A stretch of 64,000 nt of DNA, from NCBI GenBank assembly GCA_025056965.1, contig JANWVF010000036.1, forward strand, positions 1 through 64,000, in the 5' to 3' direction. Within the stretch, counting starts at the first letter, position 1, and the number at the start of each line of letters is the position of its first letter. Below the pieces are notes generated by a model. That model ran no database searches. It saw nothing but the letters and a program-made list of their open reading frames with translations, and was not told the DNA's origin. Position numbers and translations under genes: made by a program. This document shows, one piece after another, positions 1 to 8,177 of the stretch. Origin of the DNA: Thermoflexales bacterium. GTDB lineage: Bacteria; Chloroflexota; Anaerolineae; J036; Brachytrichaceae.

Positions 1-210
1 CATGTGATGGTGTGTGTTGATTAGGCCGGGCAGGACGATATGACCGCGCAAGTCAAGCACTTCGTCGGCGGTCTCCGGCATATCGGCGGTTCGACCGACC
101 GCGACGATGCGATTGTCTTCCACGTACAACCCGCCATCGGCAATCTCGCGCCGCTCGACGTCCATCGTCACTAGGCAGTCGGCATGTTTGACAAGGAGTG
201 TGTGAGCCAT
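1..210 (-). CDS. Amidohydrolase, N-terminal fragment (8-oxoguanine deaminase / AtzA-TrzA-like)
   Basis: Partial gene running off the left edge; 70 codons from ATG at 210 are visible. The frame reads as the N-terminal beta-sandwich of a cyclic-amidine amidohydrolase: VKHADCLVTMD near residues 7-17, DGGLYVEDNRIVAVG near 25-39, and VLPGLINTHHHM at 59-70. The last piece holds the first metal-binding H-x-H motif of the superfamily. Families starting this way include 8-oxoguanine deaminase, guanine deaminase and AtzA/TrzA-type hydrolases. The first is the best match from memory, but the fragment cannot settle the substrate. There is no SD sequence; a TAACAT box ends 9 nt before the ATG. Confidence 0.8.
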   Translation of the reverse strand, partial: MAHTLLVKHADCLVTMDVERREIADGGLYVEDNRIVAVGRTADMPETADEVLDLRGHIVLPGLINTHHHM

Positions 211-219
211 GACATCGAA

Positions 220-225
220 ATGTTA
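220..225 (-). promoter_or_regulatory. -10 box (TAACAT), leaderless-type
   Basis: TAACAT lies 9 nt upstream of the amidohydrolase ATG. An overlapping TATAAC sits 11 nt upstream. Transcription would begin at or within a few bases of the start codon. Confidence 0.5.
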
Positions 226-642
226 TACCGAAGCCGATTCGCTCCGGCAGCCGGATTCTGCTGTTGCGGGATTCGCGCGCCATGCCGTCCGAACACCCTA
301 CTCCAGGCTGCGCATCTCAAAGGCTGCCTTCCTGCGTCTCTAGCCTCTGGCATTCTCGCCAAATCCTCCACCTAGCTTGCCCAACGGCTAGCCCAAAGTT
401 TGTCTAACATTTGTATTTACTCTGTAGCATCTTGTGGTAGACTGCCAGTTGGCGGGATTTCATCGGAGTTCGTTGCAGCAGTGAATCTGTGAGTAGTGTT
501 TTGTCCGGCAGATTAGAAGAGGAATGGTGACATCGCAGCACACCGATCCCGCTATCCTGTCTGCAAACGCGCGCTGTGTTCAGGAGCGCCCAAGACGCAG
601 TCCTGACCGGCGCGCGCCTCGCATTGGCGGCGGCAGATCCAC
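226..642. other. Intergenic region, no confident gene
   Basis: About 420 bases between the divergent amidohydrolase and dehydrogenase genes. The middle, around 400-450, is AT-rich and holds a possible promoter (TTTACT, 16-bp spacer, TAGACT). A 40-codon ORF begins at ATG 524, but its SD-like GAGGA is almost touching the start and the peptide has no recognisable features. I see no convincing gene or structured RNA here. Confidence 0.4.
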
Positions 643-663
643 TTGACCATCTCCGTTACGCCC

Positions 664-669
664 TATAAT
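664..669 (+). promoter_or_regulatory. Consensus -10 box TATAAT, leaderless-type
   Basis: A perfect TATAAT ends 9 nt before ATG 679. TTGACC at 643-648 is a possible -35 with a short 15-bp spacer. The TTG inside that -35 would be the only more upstream start of the reading frame, so the promoter argues for ATG 679 and a leaderless mRNA. Confidence 0.65.
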
Positions 670-678
670 CCCGAGTCC

Positions 679-1395
679 ATGGACGTTGCTCTAAACGGCA
701 AAGTCGTCGCTATCGCGGGTGCGACCGGTGGCCTCGGTCCGACGGTTGCCCATGCATTCGCGCGCGCCGGCGCAGCGCTCTCGCTGGTAGATCGTGACGC
801 CGCCAAGTTGGATGCGCTTGTCATGTCGCTCGGCGCGTCACCGGAAAAGCACCAGCGAGCGGCTATGGATCTACTTGATCCGGGGCAAGCCCAGGGGTGG
901 GCAGCGCAAATCCAGCATCGCTATGGCCAAGTGGACGCTGTCCTGCATCTCGTCGGGGGGTATCGCGGTGGGCAGAAGATCGCACAGTTCCCTCAAGAGG
1001 ACTGGCTGCTGCTGAAGCAACTGCTGGTGGAAACGACCTGGAACGTCATACGCGCCTTCGCAGAGCCGCTCAAGACCAGCCGCGGCCGCTTTATCTTGGT
1101 GTCCTCGCCGCAAGCGCAGAAGCCCTCGCACGTTAACGCTGCCTACGCAGCCTGCAAAGCTGCTGCCGAGGCGCTCACCCTGGCCTTAGCGGACGAGTTC
1201 AGGGGCAGCGGCGCAACGGCCAATGTCATCGTCGTCAACGCCATCCTCACTGCCTCGATGCGCGCCGAGAAACCGGATGCCGATTACAGCGCATTCACCA
1301 CGGCCGAAGACATTGCCGATGCGATGTTGTATTTATGCTCGCCCGCCGCGGCCAACATGAATGGCCAACGCCTTTCGCTCTTCGGCGCGCGATGA
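679..1395 (+). CDS. Short-chain dehydrogenase/reductase (SDR)
   Basis: 238-residue NAD(P)-dependent oxidoreductase with a Rossmann fold. The N-terminal GATGGLG matches the glycine-rich cofactor loop, LVDRD follows beta-2, and YAACK supplies the catalytic Tyr-x-x-x-Lys with an SSPQ serine upstream. Length and motif order fit a classical SDR; the substrate cannot be read. ATG 679 is preferred over TTG 643 because a TATAAT box separates the two. The stop codon overlaps the next start as ATGA at 1392-1395, so the two genes are probably translationally coupled. Confidence 0.88.
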   Translation: MDVALNGKVVAIAGATGGLGPTVAHAFARAGAALSLVDRDAAKLDALVMSLGASPEKHQRAAMDLLDPGQAQGWAAQIQHRYGQVDAVLHLVGGYRGGQKIAQFPQEDWLLLKQLLVETTWNVIRAFAEPLKTSRGRFILVSSPQAQKPSHVNAAYAACKAAAEALTLALADEFRGSGATANVIVVNAILTASMRAEKPDADYSAFTTAEDIADAMLYLCSPAAANMNGQRLSLFGAR

Positions 1396-1781
1396 AGTTC
1401 CTCGACCGCTTGAAATTGTTCATCCGCTCGACGGCCGGCAATGCCTTGCGCGCGATCCCGGTCGAGCGATCATCTGGCCAACGCCACGACCGATTGTTGA
1501 GAGAAGCGCAGGCCCACCTGACGATCTTGCGCGCAGACTTAGCCAAGGCCGAGCAGCGCAGCGACGATGCGCTGGTGACTCGGCTCAAAGGAGAGATTGC
1601 CGAACTGGAGGGCCTGCTGGGCGCCCTACAGGCTCGCCAATCGTTCGGGAAAGCTAATGCACAACAGGCTACAGCCGCTAATACCACTCAGGCGGAGGAT
1701 ATGCGTCTCGACGAGACGCGGGTTGCCGATCAGATTCGCAGGCTGCGCGGAGGGCACAGCGGCGATGAGCGCAGCGGATGA
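1392..1781 (+). CDS. Small coiled-coil protein, unknown function
   Basis: 129 residues beginning MKFLDRLKLFIRSTAGNAL. The start ATG overlaps the SDR stop codon (ATGA). The N-terminus is an amphipathic helix, and residues about 35-85 are a charged heptad-like region rich in Leu, Glu and Arg, followed by a polar tail. The opening resembles in style the N-terminal helix of PspA/IM30 proteins (MGIFDRLK...), which contact membranes, but the rest is far too short for PspA. I do not recognise a family. Overlap with the SDR suggests joint expression. Confidence 0.65.
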   Translation: MKFLDRLKLFIRSTAGNALRAIPVERSSGQRHDRLLREAQAHLTILRADLAKAEQRSDDALVTRLKGEIAELEGLLGALQARQSFGKANAQQATAANTTQAEDMRLDETRVADQIRRLRGGHSGDERSG

Positions 1782-1796
1782 GTGCGCCGCGAGGCG

Positions 1797-2465
1797 CTAA
1801 TCTATGCGGTAGCCTACGCCGCGCACCGTTTGTAGCCGCTCGGGGCGAGACGGGTCTTTCTCGATCTTTTCGCGCAGCCAACGCACGTGCACATCTACGG
1901 TGCGCACGTCGCCGTCGAAGTCATAGCCCCACACCTGGGTGATGAGGAACTCGCGCGAGAGCACGGCGCCCTTGTTGCGCATGAGCGTGGCGAGCAACTC
2001 GAATTCCTTATGGCTGAGCTTGATCTCTTTGTCACCCAGAAAGACTCTCCGCGAGACCGGATCGAGCTGCACGTCGCCGGCGCGCAGCACGGTGTCCATG
2101 CGCTTGGGCGCGCGCCGCAACGCAGCACGAATGCGCGCAGTCAGCTCAGGCAAGCTGAAGGGCTTCACCACGTAGTCGTCGGCGCCGTTGTCCAAGCCGA
2201 TGACGCGGTCTATCTCGCCGGCGCGCGCCGTTAGCAGGATGATGGCCATATCCGACTCGCGCCGCAGGATGCGACAAAGCGATAGACCATCCAGGCCGGG
2301 CAGCATTACATCCAAAACACAGATGTCGGGTTGTTCGCGTCGCGCAATCTCCAAGCCCTCATCTCCGCTGGTAGCGGTGATGACCGTATAGCCTTCACTC
2401 TCCAGATGCTTAGCGAGCAAATCGAGCAGGATCGTTTCATCCTCGACTATCAGAACCTTTGGCAT
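1797..2465 (-). CDS. OmpR/PhoB-family response regulator
   Basis: 222-residue two-component regulator. The N-terminal receiver has the acidic pair VEDE (8-10), the phosphoacceptor D52 in LDVMLPG, T79 and the conserved lysine K101 in KPF. The C-terminal winged helix (about 125-222) ends with the typical DVHVRWLREKIE and RGVGYRID segments. It lies downstream of phoU on the same strand, and a Pho-box-like promoter is nearby, so a PhoB/PhoP role in phosphate starvation is likely. No histidine kinase is in the window. A strong hairpin separates it from phoU. Confidence 0.92.
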   Translation of the reverse strand: MPKVLIVEDETILLDLLAKHLESEGYTVITATSGDEGLEIARREQPDICVLDVMLPGLDGLSLCRILRRESDMAIILLTARAGEIDRVIGLDNGADDYVVKPFSLPELTARIRAALRRAPKRMDTVLRAGDVQLDPVSRRVFLGDKEIKLSHKEFELLATLMRNKGAVLSREFLITQVWGYDFDGDVRTVDVHVRWLREKIEKDPSRPERLQTVRGVGYRID

Positions 2466-2485
2466 ATCGCGTCACTGTTCTATGA

Positions 2486-2516
2486 TTGTGCGCGCCGATA
2501 TCCTTGGCGCGCACAA
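2486..2516 (-). terminator. 11-bp perfect hairpin between phoU and the response regulator
   Basis: Arms 2486-2496 and 2506-2516 are perfectly complementary, with a 9-nt loop. It sits 14 bases after the phoU stop and 21 before the regulator start. No long T-run follows, so it may be a weak terminator, an attenuator or an mRNA-stability element that unlinks the expression of the two genes. Confidence 0.5.
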
Positions 2517-2529
2517 CAACGACACGTGA

Positions 2530-3213
2530 TCACGGGGTGCGGGGCGGCTTGTAATCCCCCAGCTCCGCGGTCGCGGCAAAGATCACTCGTTCGCAGAGGT
2601 TAGTCGCTCGATCGGCGATGCGTTCCAGGCTGTGCGCAACCCAGAGCAGATAAACTGCCTGCGCGATGGTCTTTGAATCTTGCATCATGAAGGTCAACAA
2701 CTCGCGCAGGATTTGTACGTAGAGGTCATCTACTTCTTGGTCGCGCGCTGCTACGCGCTTTGCCGCCTCTGCGTCCATCTCGATGAATGCATCCAGCGCC
2801 TCGTGGATCATTCCGCAGGCGATCTCCTGCATGCGCGGGACGTCAATGAGGGGCTTGATCAGCGGCTCATCCCCAATACGGATCGCGATCGAAGCGATGC
2901 TGCTCGCGTGATCCCCAATGCGCTCGAGCTCACCCGCCATGTGAATAGCAGCGAGGATGTAGCGCAGGTCCTTAGCCGCCGGCTGCTGAGTCGCAATCGT
3001 GCGCACACACTCAGACTCAACGCGGTAGCGCAAGGCATTGATTTGTTGGTCGGACTCGATGATTTGATGGGCAAGCGAGACGTTGCGCTCCTTTAGCGCA
3101 CGGACGGCTCTGGCAACTTGTTCTCCGACTAGGCTGCCCATGCGAAGAACGTCATTGCGAATTTCGTCTATGTTGTGATCCAGCAGAGTGCGGACTGAGG
3201 GAGAACTGGCCAT
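2530..3213 (-). CDS. phoU: Phosphate transport system regulator PhoU
   Basis: 227-residue all-helical PhoU protein. Two three-helix-bundle repeats carry the family's metal-binding E/D-x-x-x-D patterns, seen in ERIGDHASSIA (first half) and ERIADRATNLCE (second half). PhoU modulates PhoR kinase activity and Pst phosphate uptake. It is transcribed toward the PhoB-type regulator. No pst genes are in the window. The upstream region 3214-3330 is AT-rich and contains a Pho-box-like array, so autoregulation is plausible. Confidence 0.93.
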   Translation of the reverse strand: MASSPSVRTLLDHNIDEIRNDVLRMGSLVGEQVARAVRALKERNVSLAHQIIESDQQINALRYRVESECVRTIATQQPAAKDLRYILAAIHMAGELERIGDHASSIASIAIRIGDEPLIKPLIDVPRMQEIACGMIHEALDAFIEMDAEAAKRVAARDQEVDDLYVQILRELLTFMMQDSKTIAQAVYLLWVAHSLERIADRATNLCERVIFAATAELGDYKPPRTP

Positions 3214-3299
3214 TTCTGAGCGTTGATATAAGTGCTTACATTTAAGCTGAGTTTAAGATATTGATAAGAATGGATGAAAACTGAGGAGTAAAAGTTGAC

Positions 3300-3341
3300 T
3301 TAACTTTCCGTTCATACACACTTCACACATCGGCGTATATT
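3300..3341 (+). promoter_or_regulatory. Pho-box-like promoter (three 11-bp-spaced repeats plus -10)
   Basis: Direct repeats TTAACT (3300-3305), TTCATA (3311-3316) and TTCACA (3322-3327) recur every 11 bp, and TATATT (3336-3341) follows 8 bp later. This is the geometry of PhoB/PhoP-activated promoters, where the Pho box replaces the -35 element. It points rightward at the small gene starting at 3364 and lies upstream of phoU on the other strand. No known box was compared by computation. Confidence 0.65.
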
Positions 3342-3363
3342 CAAGAACAGGAGTATAAGCGTA

Positions 3364-3654
3364 GTGGGTATTCCACCGCGTACGCCTAATAAAACAGGAG
3401 GCCTGAAAGCCAAAGATATTATGAACAGCCAGCTACTAGACGAAACAATTGCCTACATCAGAAGAGAGCTAACTAACATTCATCATGACTTGGCTTGGGC
3501 AGATGGTATACAAGCCGAACTGTTCCGCCTTCGACAAGTTCGCTTACTGGCTGAACTCGATCGTCTGGAAGCGATTCGCCGGACGACAGCGACACCAGTC
3601 GCAATGCGCGCTTCCACTTCTACGAATCAATCGGCCGCCGGCACGGCTGGATAA
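3364..3654 (+). CDS. Small hypothetical protein, putative Pho-regulon member
   Basis: 96 residues if started at GTG 3364, which has AGGAG ten bases upstream; 77 residues from ATG 3421, which has no well-placed SD. The centre (DETIAYIRRELTNIHH, then EAELFRL-type segments) is predicted helical with Leu/Arg-rich amphipathic stretches, and the tail is Ser/Thr/Ala-rich and probably disordered. No signal peptide or known domain is visible. The Pho-box-like promoter directly upstream suggests induction by phosphate limitation. Function unknown. Confidence 0.5.
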   Translation: MGIPPRTPNKTGGLKAKDIMNSQLLDETIAYIRRELTNIHHDLAWADGIQAELFRLRQVRLLAELDRLEAIRRTTATPVAMRASTSTNQSAAGTAG

Positions 3655-3656
3655 TC

Positions 3657-3692
3657 AAAATTACCAGCACACACCTTCGGTGTCGGTTGTGC
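3657..3692 (-). terminator. Putative terminator of tRNA-Arg
   Basis: Downstream of the tRNA on the minus strand, ACACC/GGTGT arms (3671-3683, triloop) sit inside GCAC/GTGC outer arms (3667-3670 with 3689-3692). They are followed on that strand by TAATTTT, with the T-run at 3660-3657. The short U-tract makes it moderate. Confidence 0.4.
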
Positions 3693-3699
3693 GTATCTA

Positions 3700-3771
3700 T
3701 GCCCCTACGCAGATTCGAACTGCGATCTACGGCTCCGGAGGCCGGCGCTCTATCCATTGAGCTATAGGGGC
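3700..3771 (-). tRNA. tRNA-Arg (anticodon CCG)
   Basis: A complete cloverleaf can be folded: acceptor GCCCCTA/TAGGGGC, D-arm GCTC/GAGC, anticodon loop CTCCGGA with CCG at positions 34-36, T-arm CGCAG-TTCGAAT-CTGCG, discriminator A at 3700. One mismatch lies at the top of the anticodon stem. CCA is not encoded. CCG reads CGG arginine codons. Confidence 0.95.
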
Positions 3772-4345
3772 GCTACCTTGTAGACAGCATTGTAGCAGCG
3801 GTTTGGGATGTGTTCAATCCCGGAAAAGGGCTTAAGCACTAGGATGCTGCCCTCTATCAAATTGTTGGCTGAACAGGCTAATAGCAGGCTATTAGGTTGA
3901 GCCGCCGTTTGCCTACTGCTCTGCTATTCAGCATGCATTCGCCTGGTAACGGCTCGCTGCCCAATCGCAAACGTGGATGCGCTCGTTTGAACCGTTGCCT
4001 CGGATTTCGACGTAGCCCGAATCGGGCAACTCCTTGCGGCAACGTTTCCAAACGCCGCTAAGAGCGCTGCCTGCGGCGCGCCAAGCGCGCTAGAGCTTTG
4101 CACAGTTCGCCTAAACCACATAGGTCTGCGATTTGCCTAATCCAAAGCCCCACAGACGAAACTGCCTGTAGATGTCTGGCAAGTGGCCCATCGGGTTCGG
4201 CAGGGGGCGAAATGTCGGCTGCAGGGCTAGCGCTGGCTGCCGCTGTGATGCTTGCTCCATTTGACCACCGATTCGCTTTGGGATCTTTGACACTTTTCAT
4301 GTCTCCCACCTTGCACACCAGCGCCACGCGCCGGATGTGTGATAC
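3772..4345. other. Intergenic region, no confident gene
   Basis: About 570 bases without a credible coding frame. A 7-bp inverted repeat CTAATAG/CTATTAG lies at 3878-3895. The stretch 3900-4340 has lower, less regular GC and reading frames broken on both strands, so it could be decayed coding sequence, but I cannot name a parent gene. Confidence 0.4.
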
Positions 4346-4372
4346 TTGAGGACTGTCTTTCGGGCGTTGACC

Positions 4373-5548
4373 GTGGCGCGCATCACGATTGACTACACGC
4401 CGGCCATTCACCAGGACGCGGGCATCGCGCGGCTGACGCGCGAGATCGTCCGCGCTGCGTTGGCATTGGGCGCGCCGCACGAATTCAGCCTGTTCGTCAT
4501 GGGCCGGCCGGCGCCCGACGTGCCGCTCTCCAACCTGATGAACACGCGCGAGCTACCGCTGCGCGTCTCCCGCCTGAGCGATCGCTGGCTCTACCGGTTG
4601 TGGTTTCGCGCCAATGTGCGTGCCCCAGTGCAACTCTTCAGCGGCCGGTGCGACCTATACCATGCCACTGACTTCGTGCTGCCACCTTTGCAGGGAAATA
4701 CGCCTGGCGTGCTGACCGTGCATGACCTGTCGTTCGAGCGCGATCCGGACTCCGCGCCACCGCGGCTGATCCCTTTTCTCAGGCGTGTCGTGCCCGATTC
4801 GGCGCGACGCGCCGCGCACATCATCGCCGATTCACACGCCACCGCTCAGGACCTCGCGGCGCTGTATGACATCCCGCCGGAGAAAATCACGGTCATCCAT
4901 AGCGGCGTGGATGAGCGATTTACGCCTTATCGTGATACGCTCTATATGCGCCGTCGGCGCGACTATGTGCTGAAGAAATACGGCATTGGCGACGCGCCGT
5001 TCATCCTCACGGTCGGCACGATGCAGCGGCGCAAGAATCACCTGCGCCTGGTTCAGGCCTTCGCCAAGCTTGGCCGCGCGGGCGCGCGGGCGTCGCTGCT
5101 GGTGATCGCCGGTGGCAAGGGTTGGCTGTATGACGAGGTATATGCCGAGGTGCAACGGCTCGGGTTGAGCGAGCGCGTCAGGTTCATCGGTTACGTCGAG
5201 GACGTAGACTTGCCACATCTGTATCGCGCGGCGGCGGTCTTTGCTTTCCCTTCTACCTATGAGGGGTTCGGCCTGCCGCCGCTAGAAGCCATGGCGAGCG
5301 GCGTGCCGGTGGTCACCTCGAACGTGTCGTCGCTGCCGGAGGTGGTCGGCGACGCCGGCCTACAGGTGAACCCGCTGGATGTGGACGCGCTGGCCCGCGC
5401 GCTGGACCAAGCGCTGAACGACGAAGTCTGGCGACGACACTGCATCGAGCGTGGACTAGCGCGCGCAGCGCAGTTCACCTGGCAGCGCGCTGCGGAGCGT
5501 TTGCTGGCCGTCTACGAGCGGGTGCTGCGACAGTACAATCGTCTCTGA
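4373..5548 (+). CDS. Family 4 glycosyltransferase
   Basis: 391-residue GT-B retaining glycosyltransferase. It starts [24 protein letters not shown], a common N-terminus for this group, from GTG 4373; an upstream TTG at 4346 would add nine residues. Landmarks are [17 protein letters not shown], the domain-2 loop [17 protein letters not shown], and the C-terminal [18 protein letters not shown] holding the E-x7-E nucleotide-sugar motif. Likely transfers a sugar (mannose or similar) in cell-surface polysaccharide or glycolipid synthesis. The acceptor is not predictable and no other glycan genes adjoin. Confidence 0.9.
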   Translation: MARITIDYTPAIHQDAGIARLTREIVRAALALGAPHEFSLFVMGRPAPDVPLSNLMNTRELPLRVSRLSDRWLYRLWFRANVRAPVQLFSGRCDLYHATDFVLPPLQGNTPGVLTVHDLSFERDPDSAPPRLIPFLRRVVPDSARRAAHIIADSHATAQDLAALYDIPPEKITVIHSGVDERFTPYRDTLYMRRRRDYVLKKYGIGDAPFILTVGTMQRRKNHLRLVQAFAKLGRAGARASLLVIAGGKGWLYDEVYAEVQRLGLSERVRFIGYVEDVDLPHLYRAAAVFAFPSTYEGFGLPPLEAMASGVPVVTSNVSSLPEVVGDAGLQVNPLDVDALARALDQALNDEVWRRHCIERGLARAAQFTWQRAAERLLAVYERVLRQYNRL

Positions 5549-5612
5549 CTATACCCGAACGACGCCAGCCGCTGCCATGTGGTCAGGAGCGACCGGCGTG
5601 CAGCCTAACGTT

Positions 5613-6893
5613 ATGCCCGAAGCCATCCCCCTACCCCGCCTGCGCGACCTGCCAGTTGATGCGCGCGGCCAGGCGCTGGGCCTAAGCAGCGCGCAGATCG
5701 AAACGCTGCGCGGTGGCCTCTCGCTCGAACAAGCAGATCACATGGTCGAGAACGTGATCGGCCTCTTCGGCCTGCCCTTGGGCGTCGCGCAGCACTTCGT
5801 CGTAAACGGCCGGGAGATCACGGCGGTGCCAATGGTGATTGAAGAGGCCAGCGTGATCGCCGCGTGCAGCTATGCTGCTAAGCTAGCCCGCGCCAGTGGA
5901 GGGTTCACTGCCGGCAGCAGCCCGCCGATCATGATCGGCCAGCTGCAAGTGCTCGATACTCCTGACCTCGAAGCGGCGCGCGCACGCCTCATCGCCGAGG
6001 CCGACGCGCTCATCGCCTGGCTGAACCACGACAACCCTGCCACGCGCAGCCGACACGCTCGCGCCATAGGGATTGAGACCCGCGCTCTGGACGGACCGCC
6101 ACCTATGCTCATCGTGCACGTGCTCTACGACTGTGGTGACGCGATGGGCGCGAACCTCATCAACACAGCTTGCGAGGCGCTTGCGCCGCGCGTCGCGCAG
6201 CTCACGGAGGGACGGGTCAATCTGCGCATCCTCTCCAACTTAAGCGACCGGCGCATGGCCTGGGCGACTTGCACAATCCGCGCCGACTTGCTGGCCGCGC
6301 GCGCTGACAACGCTATCCCGGCGGCGGAGATCGTCGCGCGCATCGTCGAAGCGTCGCGCTTCGCCGAGCTTGACCCGTATCGCGCCGCGACGCATAACAA
6401 GGGCATTATGAATGGGGTTGACGCGGTTGTGATCGCCACCGGTAACGACTGGCGTGCCGTCGAGGCGGGCGCGCATGCCTACGCTGCGCGCGACGGCCGC
6501 TACACGGCGTTGGCCACCTGGCGCGCCAACGAGTCGGGCGATCTGGTCGGCCGCATTGAGCTGCCGCTGGCCGTGGGCATCGTGGGCGGGGCGACGCGCG
6601 TGCATCCCACAGCGCAGCTGGCCTTGAGCTTGCTCGGCGTTAAGACGGCGCGTGAGCTGGCCGAGATCATCGCCTGCGTCGGGTTGGCGCAGAACTTCGC
6701 AGCGATCCGTGCGCTGGCGATGGAGGGCATCCAGCAAGGCCACATGGCGCTGCACGCGCGGCAGGTGGCTATCGCCGCGGGTGCGTCCGGCGAGGACATC
6801 GAGCGAATCGCTGCGCAGCTCGTCGCCGAGAGAAATGTGCGGCTGGAGCGCGCTCGGGCGTTGCTCAATCGCGACGCTTCGCCTCTTGCTTGA
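5613..6893 (+). CDS. Hydroxymethylglutaryl-CoA reductase, class II
   Basis: 426 residues. Class II HMG-CoA reductase motifs are clear: ENVIG (46-50, catalytic Glu), CGDAMGAN, HNKGIMNG (catalytic Lys), ATGNDWRAVEAGAH (catalytic Asp region) and the C-terminal GHMALHARQ with the catalytic His. It reduces HMG-CoA to mevalonate, or runs in reverse in mevalonate degraders. In Chloroflexota-type genomes a role in isoprenoid synthesis by the mevalonate route is plausible, but no other mevalonate gene is here. ATG 5577 is an alternative start adding 12 residues. The 3' end overlaps the convergent nurA-like gene by 29 bp. Confidence 0.93.
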   Translation: MPEAIPLPRLRDLPVDARGQALGLSSAQIETLRGGLSLEQADHMVENVIGLFGLPLGVAQHFVVNGREITAVPMVIEEASVIAACSYAAKLARASGGFTAGSSPPIMIGQLQVLDTPDLEAARARLIAEADALIAWLNHDNPATRSRHARAIGIETRALDGPPPMLIVHVLYDCGDAMGANLINTACEALAPRVAQLTEGRVNLRILSNLSDRRMAWATCTIRADLLAARADNAIPAAEIVARIVEASRFAELDPYRAATHNKGIMNGVDAVVIATGNDWRAVEAGAHAYAARDGRYTALATWRANESGDLVGRIELPLAVGIVGGATRVHPTAQLALSLLGVKTARELAEIIACVGLAQNFAAIRALAMEGIQQGHMALHARQVAIAAGASGEDIERIAAQLVAERNVRLERARALLNRDASPLA

Positions 6894-8058
6894 ACGAGGC
6901 GCGAGGCAAGATGCCGCGGTCTAACAGCTGCTGCTCGATGGCCTGCTCGATCGCGCGCTGATCTTCTTCGCTCACCACGGCTTCTTCGTGGGCCGCCTTT
7001 AGGGCAAGCGGATAGCCACCGCCGATGCGGGCATGGCGATACAGCACCGCGCAGAGCACGCCGATCGGGCCGGGGGCGGCGCACCACTGCGGCACCTCGA
7101 TGCGCGCGATGATGGGCTGCCCGGGCTCCCCGAAATTGACGTAGCACGCGCGTATCGCGTGCTCGCCTAAGTAGCGCGGCGCGTTCACTTCCCAGCCCGG
7201 GTCAAACAACGCGGTGCGATGGGCTGGAGCCAGCTCTCGCTCCAGCAAGTGGCGATCGAAGATGCCGACGATCGTTTGCTCAAACATCGTTCGTACGGTA
7301 GGCGCGTCTAGCGACAGGCCGGCTAAGGCACACGTGCGCACGATGTTGTTGCTATTGGGGCGATCAATGTAACCACATGCCCAGGCGCCACACTCGCGCA
7401 TCACGCTGAGCGCTGCCTTGAGCGGCTTAATCAACCGCTCGCTATCGTGGACGAGGTTGCGCGAGGTGAGCAGCGCAAATGGCACAAGCGAGCCATCTGC
7501 AACCACCACCGGCTGCAAACCGGCGTCGCGAGCCATGCGGCAGGCCTGGGCCATGAGCTCGATCTCCATGAGGTCGCGCTGGTTGATCACTTCCGTGGGC
7601 GGCTTAAGTTCGCCGGTCTGCGCATCGAATAGCTCGCTCTCTGCCATCAGGCGCGATCGCTTGAGGCGGCGCAACTCCTCAACTAGCGGATGACCGTGCT
7701 CACCGTAAACGAAGCCCGCGCAGCCGGCCTGCACATACGCGAAAAAGAACGCTTTGTGCCGGTCGGGCAGGATTTGTGAGCCATCGCTGGCGATCAGAGC
7801 GTAGCGGCTGGGTTCTTGCCCGAATGGAAATTGTTGGTTGATCGGCTCACCGGCGTTGAACAACGCGCCGGACCAACGCAGCTCCGCAACCTCGGCGGCG
7901 ATTCGGCATGTCTCGAGCAGCGCATCGGCGCCCAAGAAGCCGGCCCGCAGCGGCGCGCATAACTGCTCCAGACGGCCTTCGCGGTGGTGGCGCGCCCGCT
8001 GATAGGCCTCGACGTAATCGTTGATCTGTGCGTAGAGCGAAGTGGTGTCAACTGGCAT
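6865..8058 (-). CDS. NurA-domain 5'-3' nuclease
   Basis: 397 residues with the NurA signature ALIASDGSQI near residue 80 (Asp ligand), then VADGSLV with a second acidic site, and HxYxNFGEPG-like C-terminal elements. NurA nucleases pair with the HerA translocase in DNA end resection in archaea and some bacteria, Chloroflexota among them. No herA lies beside it here. ATG 8058 is preferred over the 33-residue longer frame, whose extension is low-complexity and overlaps the divergent Nudix promoter region. Confidence 0.8.
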   Translation of the reverse strand: MPVDTTSLYAQINDYVEAYQRARHHREGRLEQLCAPLRAGFLGADALLETCRIAAEVAELRWSGALFNAGEPINQQFPFGQEPSRYALIASDGSQILPDRHKAFFFAYVQAGCAGFVYGEHGHPLVEELRRLKRSRLMAESELFDAQTGELKPPTEVINQRDLMEIELMAQACRMARDAGLQPVVVADGSLVPFALLTSRNLVHDSERLIKPLKAALSVMRECGAWACGYIDRPNSNNIVRTCALAGLSLDAPTVRTMFEQTIVGIFDRHLLERELAPAHRTALFDPGWEVNAPRYLGEHAIRACYVNFGEPGQPIIARIEVPQWCAAPGPIGVLCAVLYRHARIGGGYPLALKAAHEEAVVSEEDQRAIEQAIEQQLLDRGILPRASFKQEAKRRD

Positions 8059-8165
8059 AGCTGAATTCTCGTTGTTGCGCTCGGCGAGCGCGATGCGCTG
8101 GCTCGGTTCGCCGGGCGATCGGTGACATGCTCGGCGCCGGTGCGCTGTGTGCTTCAAAAAGCATA

Positions 8166-8171
8166 TATCAT
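8166..8171 (+). promoter_or_regulatory. -10 box TATCAT, leaderless-type
   Basis: TATCAT within CATATATCAT ends 6 nt before ATG 8178, and no SD sequence is present. This places the transcript start at about the start codon. Confidence 0.5.
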
Positions 8172-8177
8172 CTCAGC

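Noticed and set aside
524-646. 40-codon ORF in the first intergenic region
   Set aside because: SD-like GAGGA almost touches the ATG, the peptide is Arg/Pro-rich with no features, and it overlaps the SDR promoter.
643-678. TTG 643 as the SDR start
   Set aside because: It lies within the possible -35 (TTGACC) and upstream of a perfect TATAAT that sits 9 nt before ATG 679.
4058-4480. Long minus-strand frame over the glycosyltransferase start and intergenic region
   Set aside because: Composition is Arg/Ala-rich as in shadow frames, it overlaps a real gene, and it has no recognisable domain.
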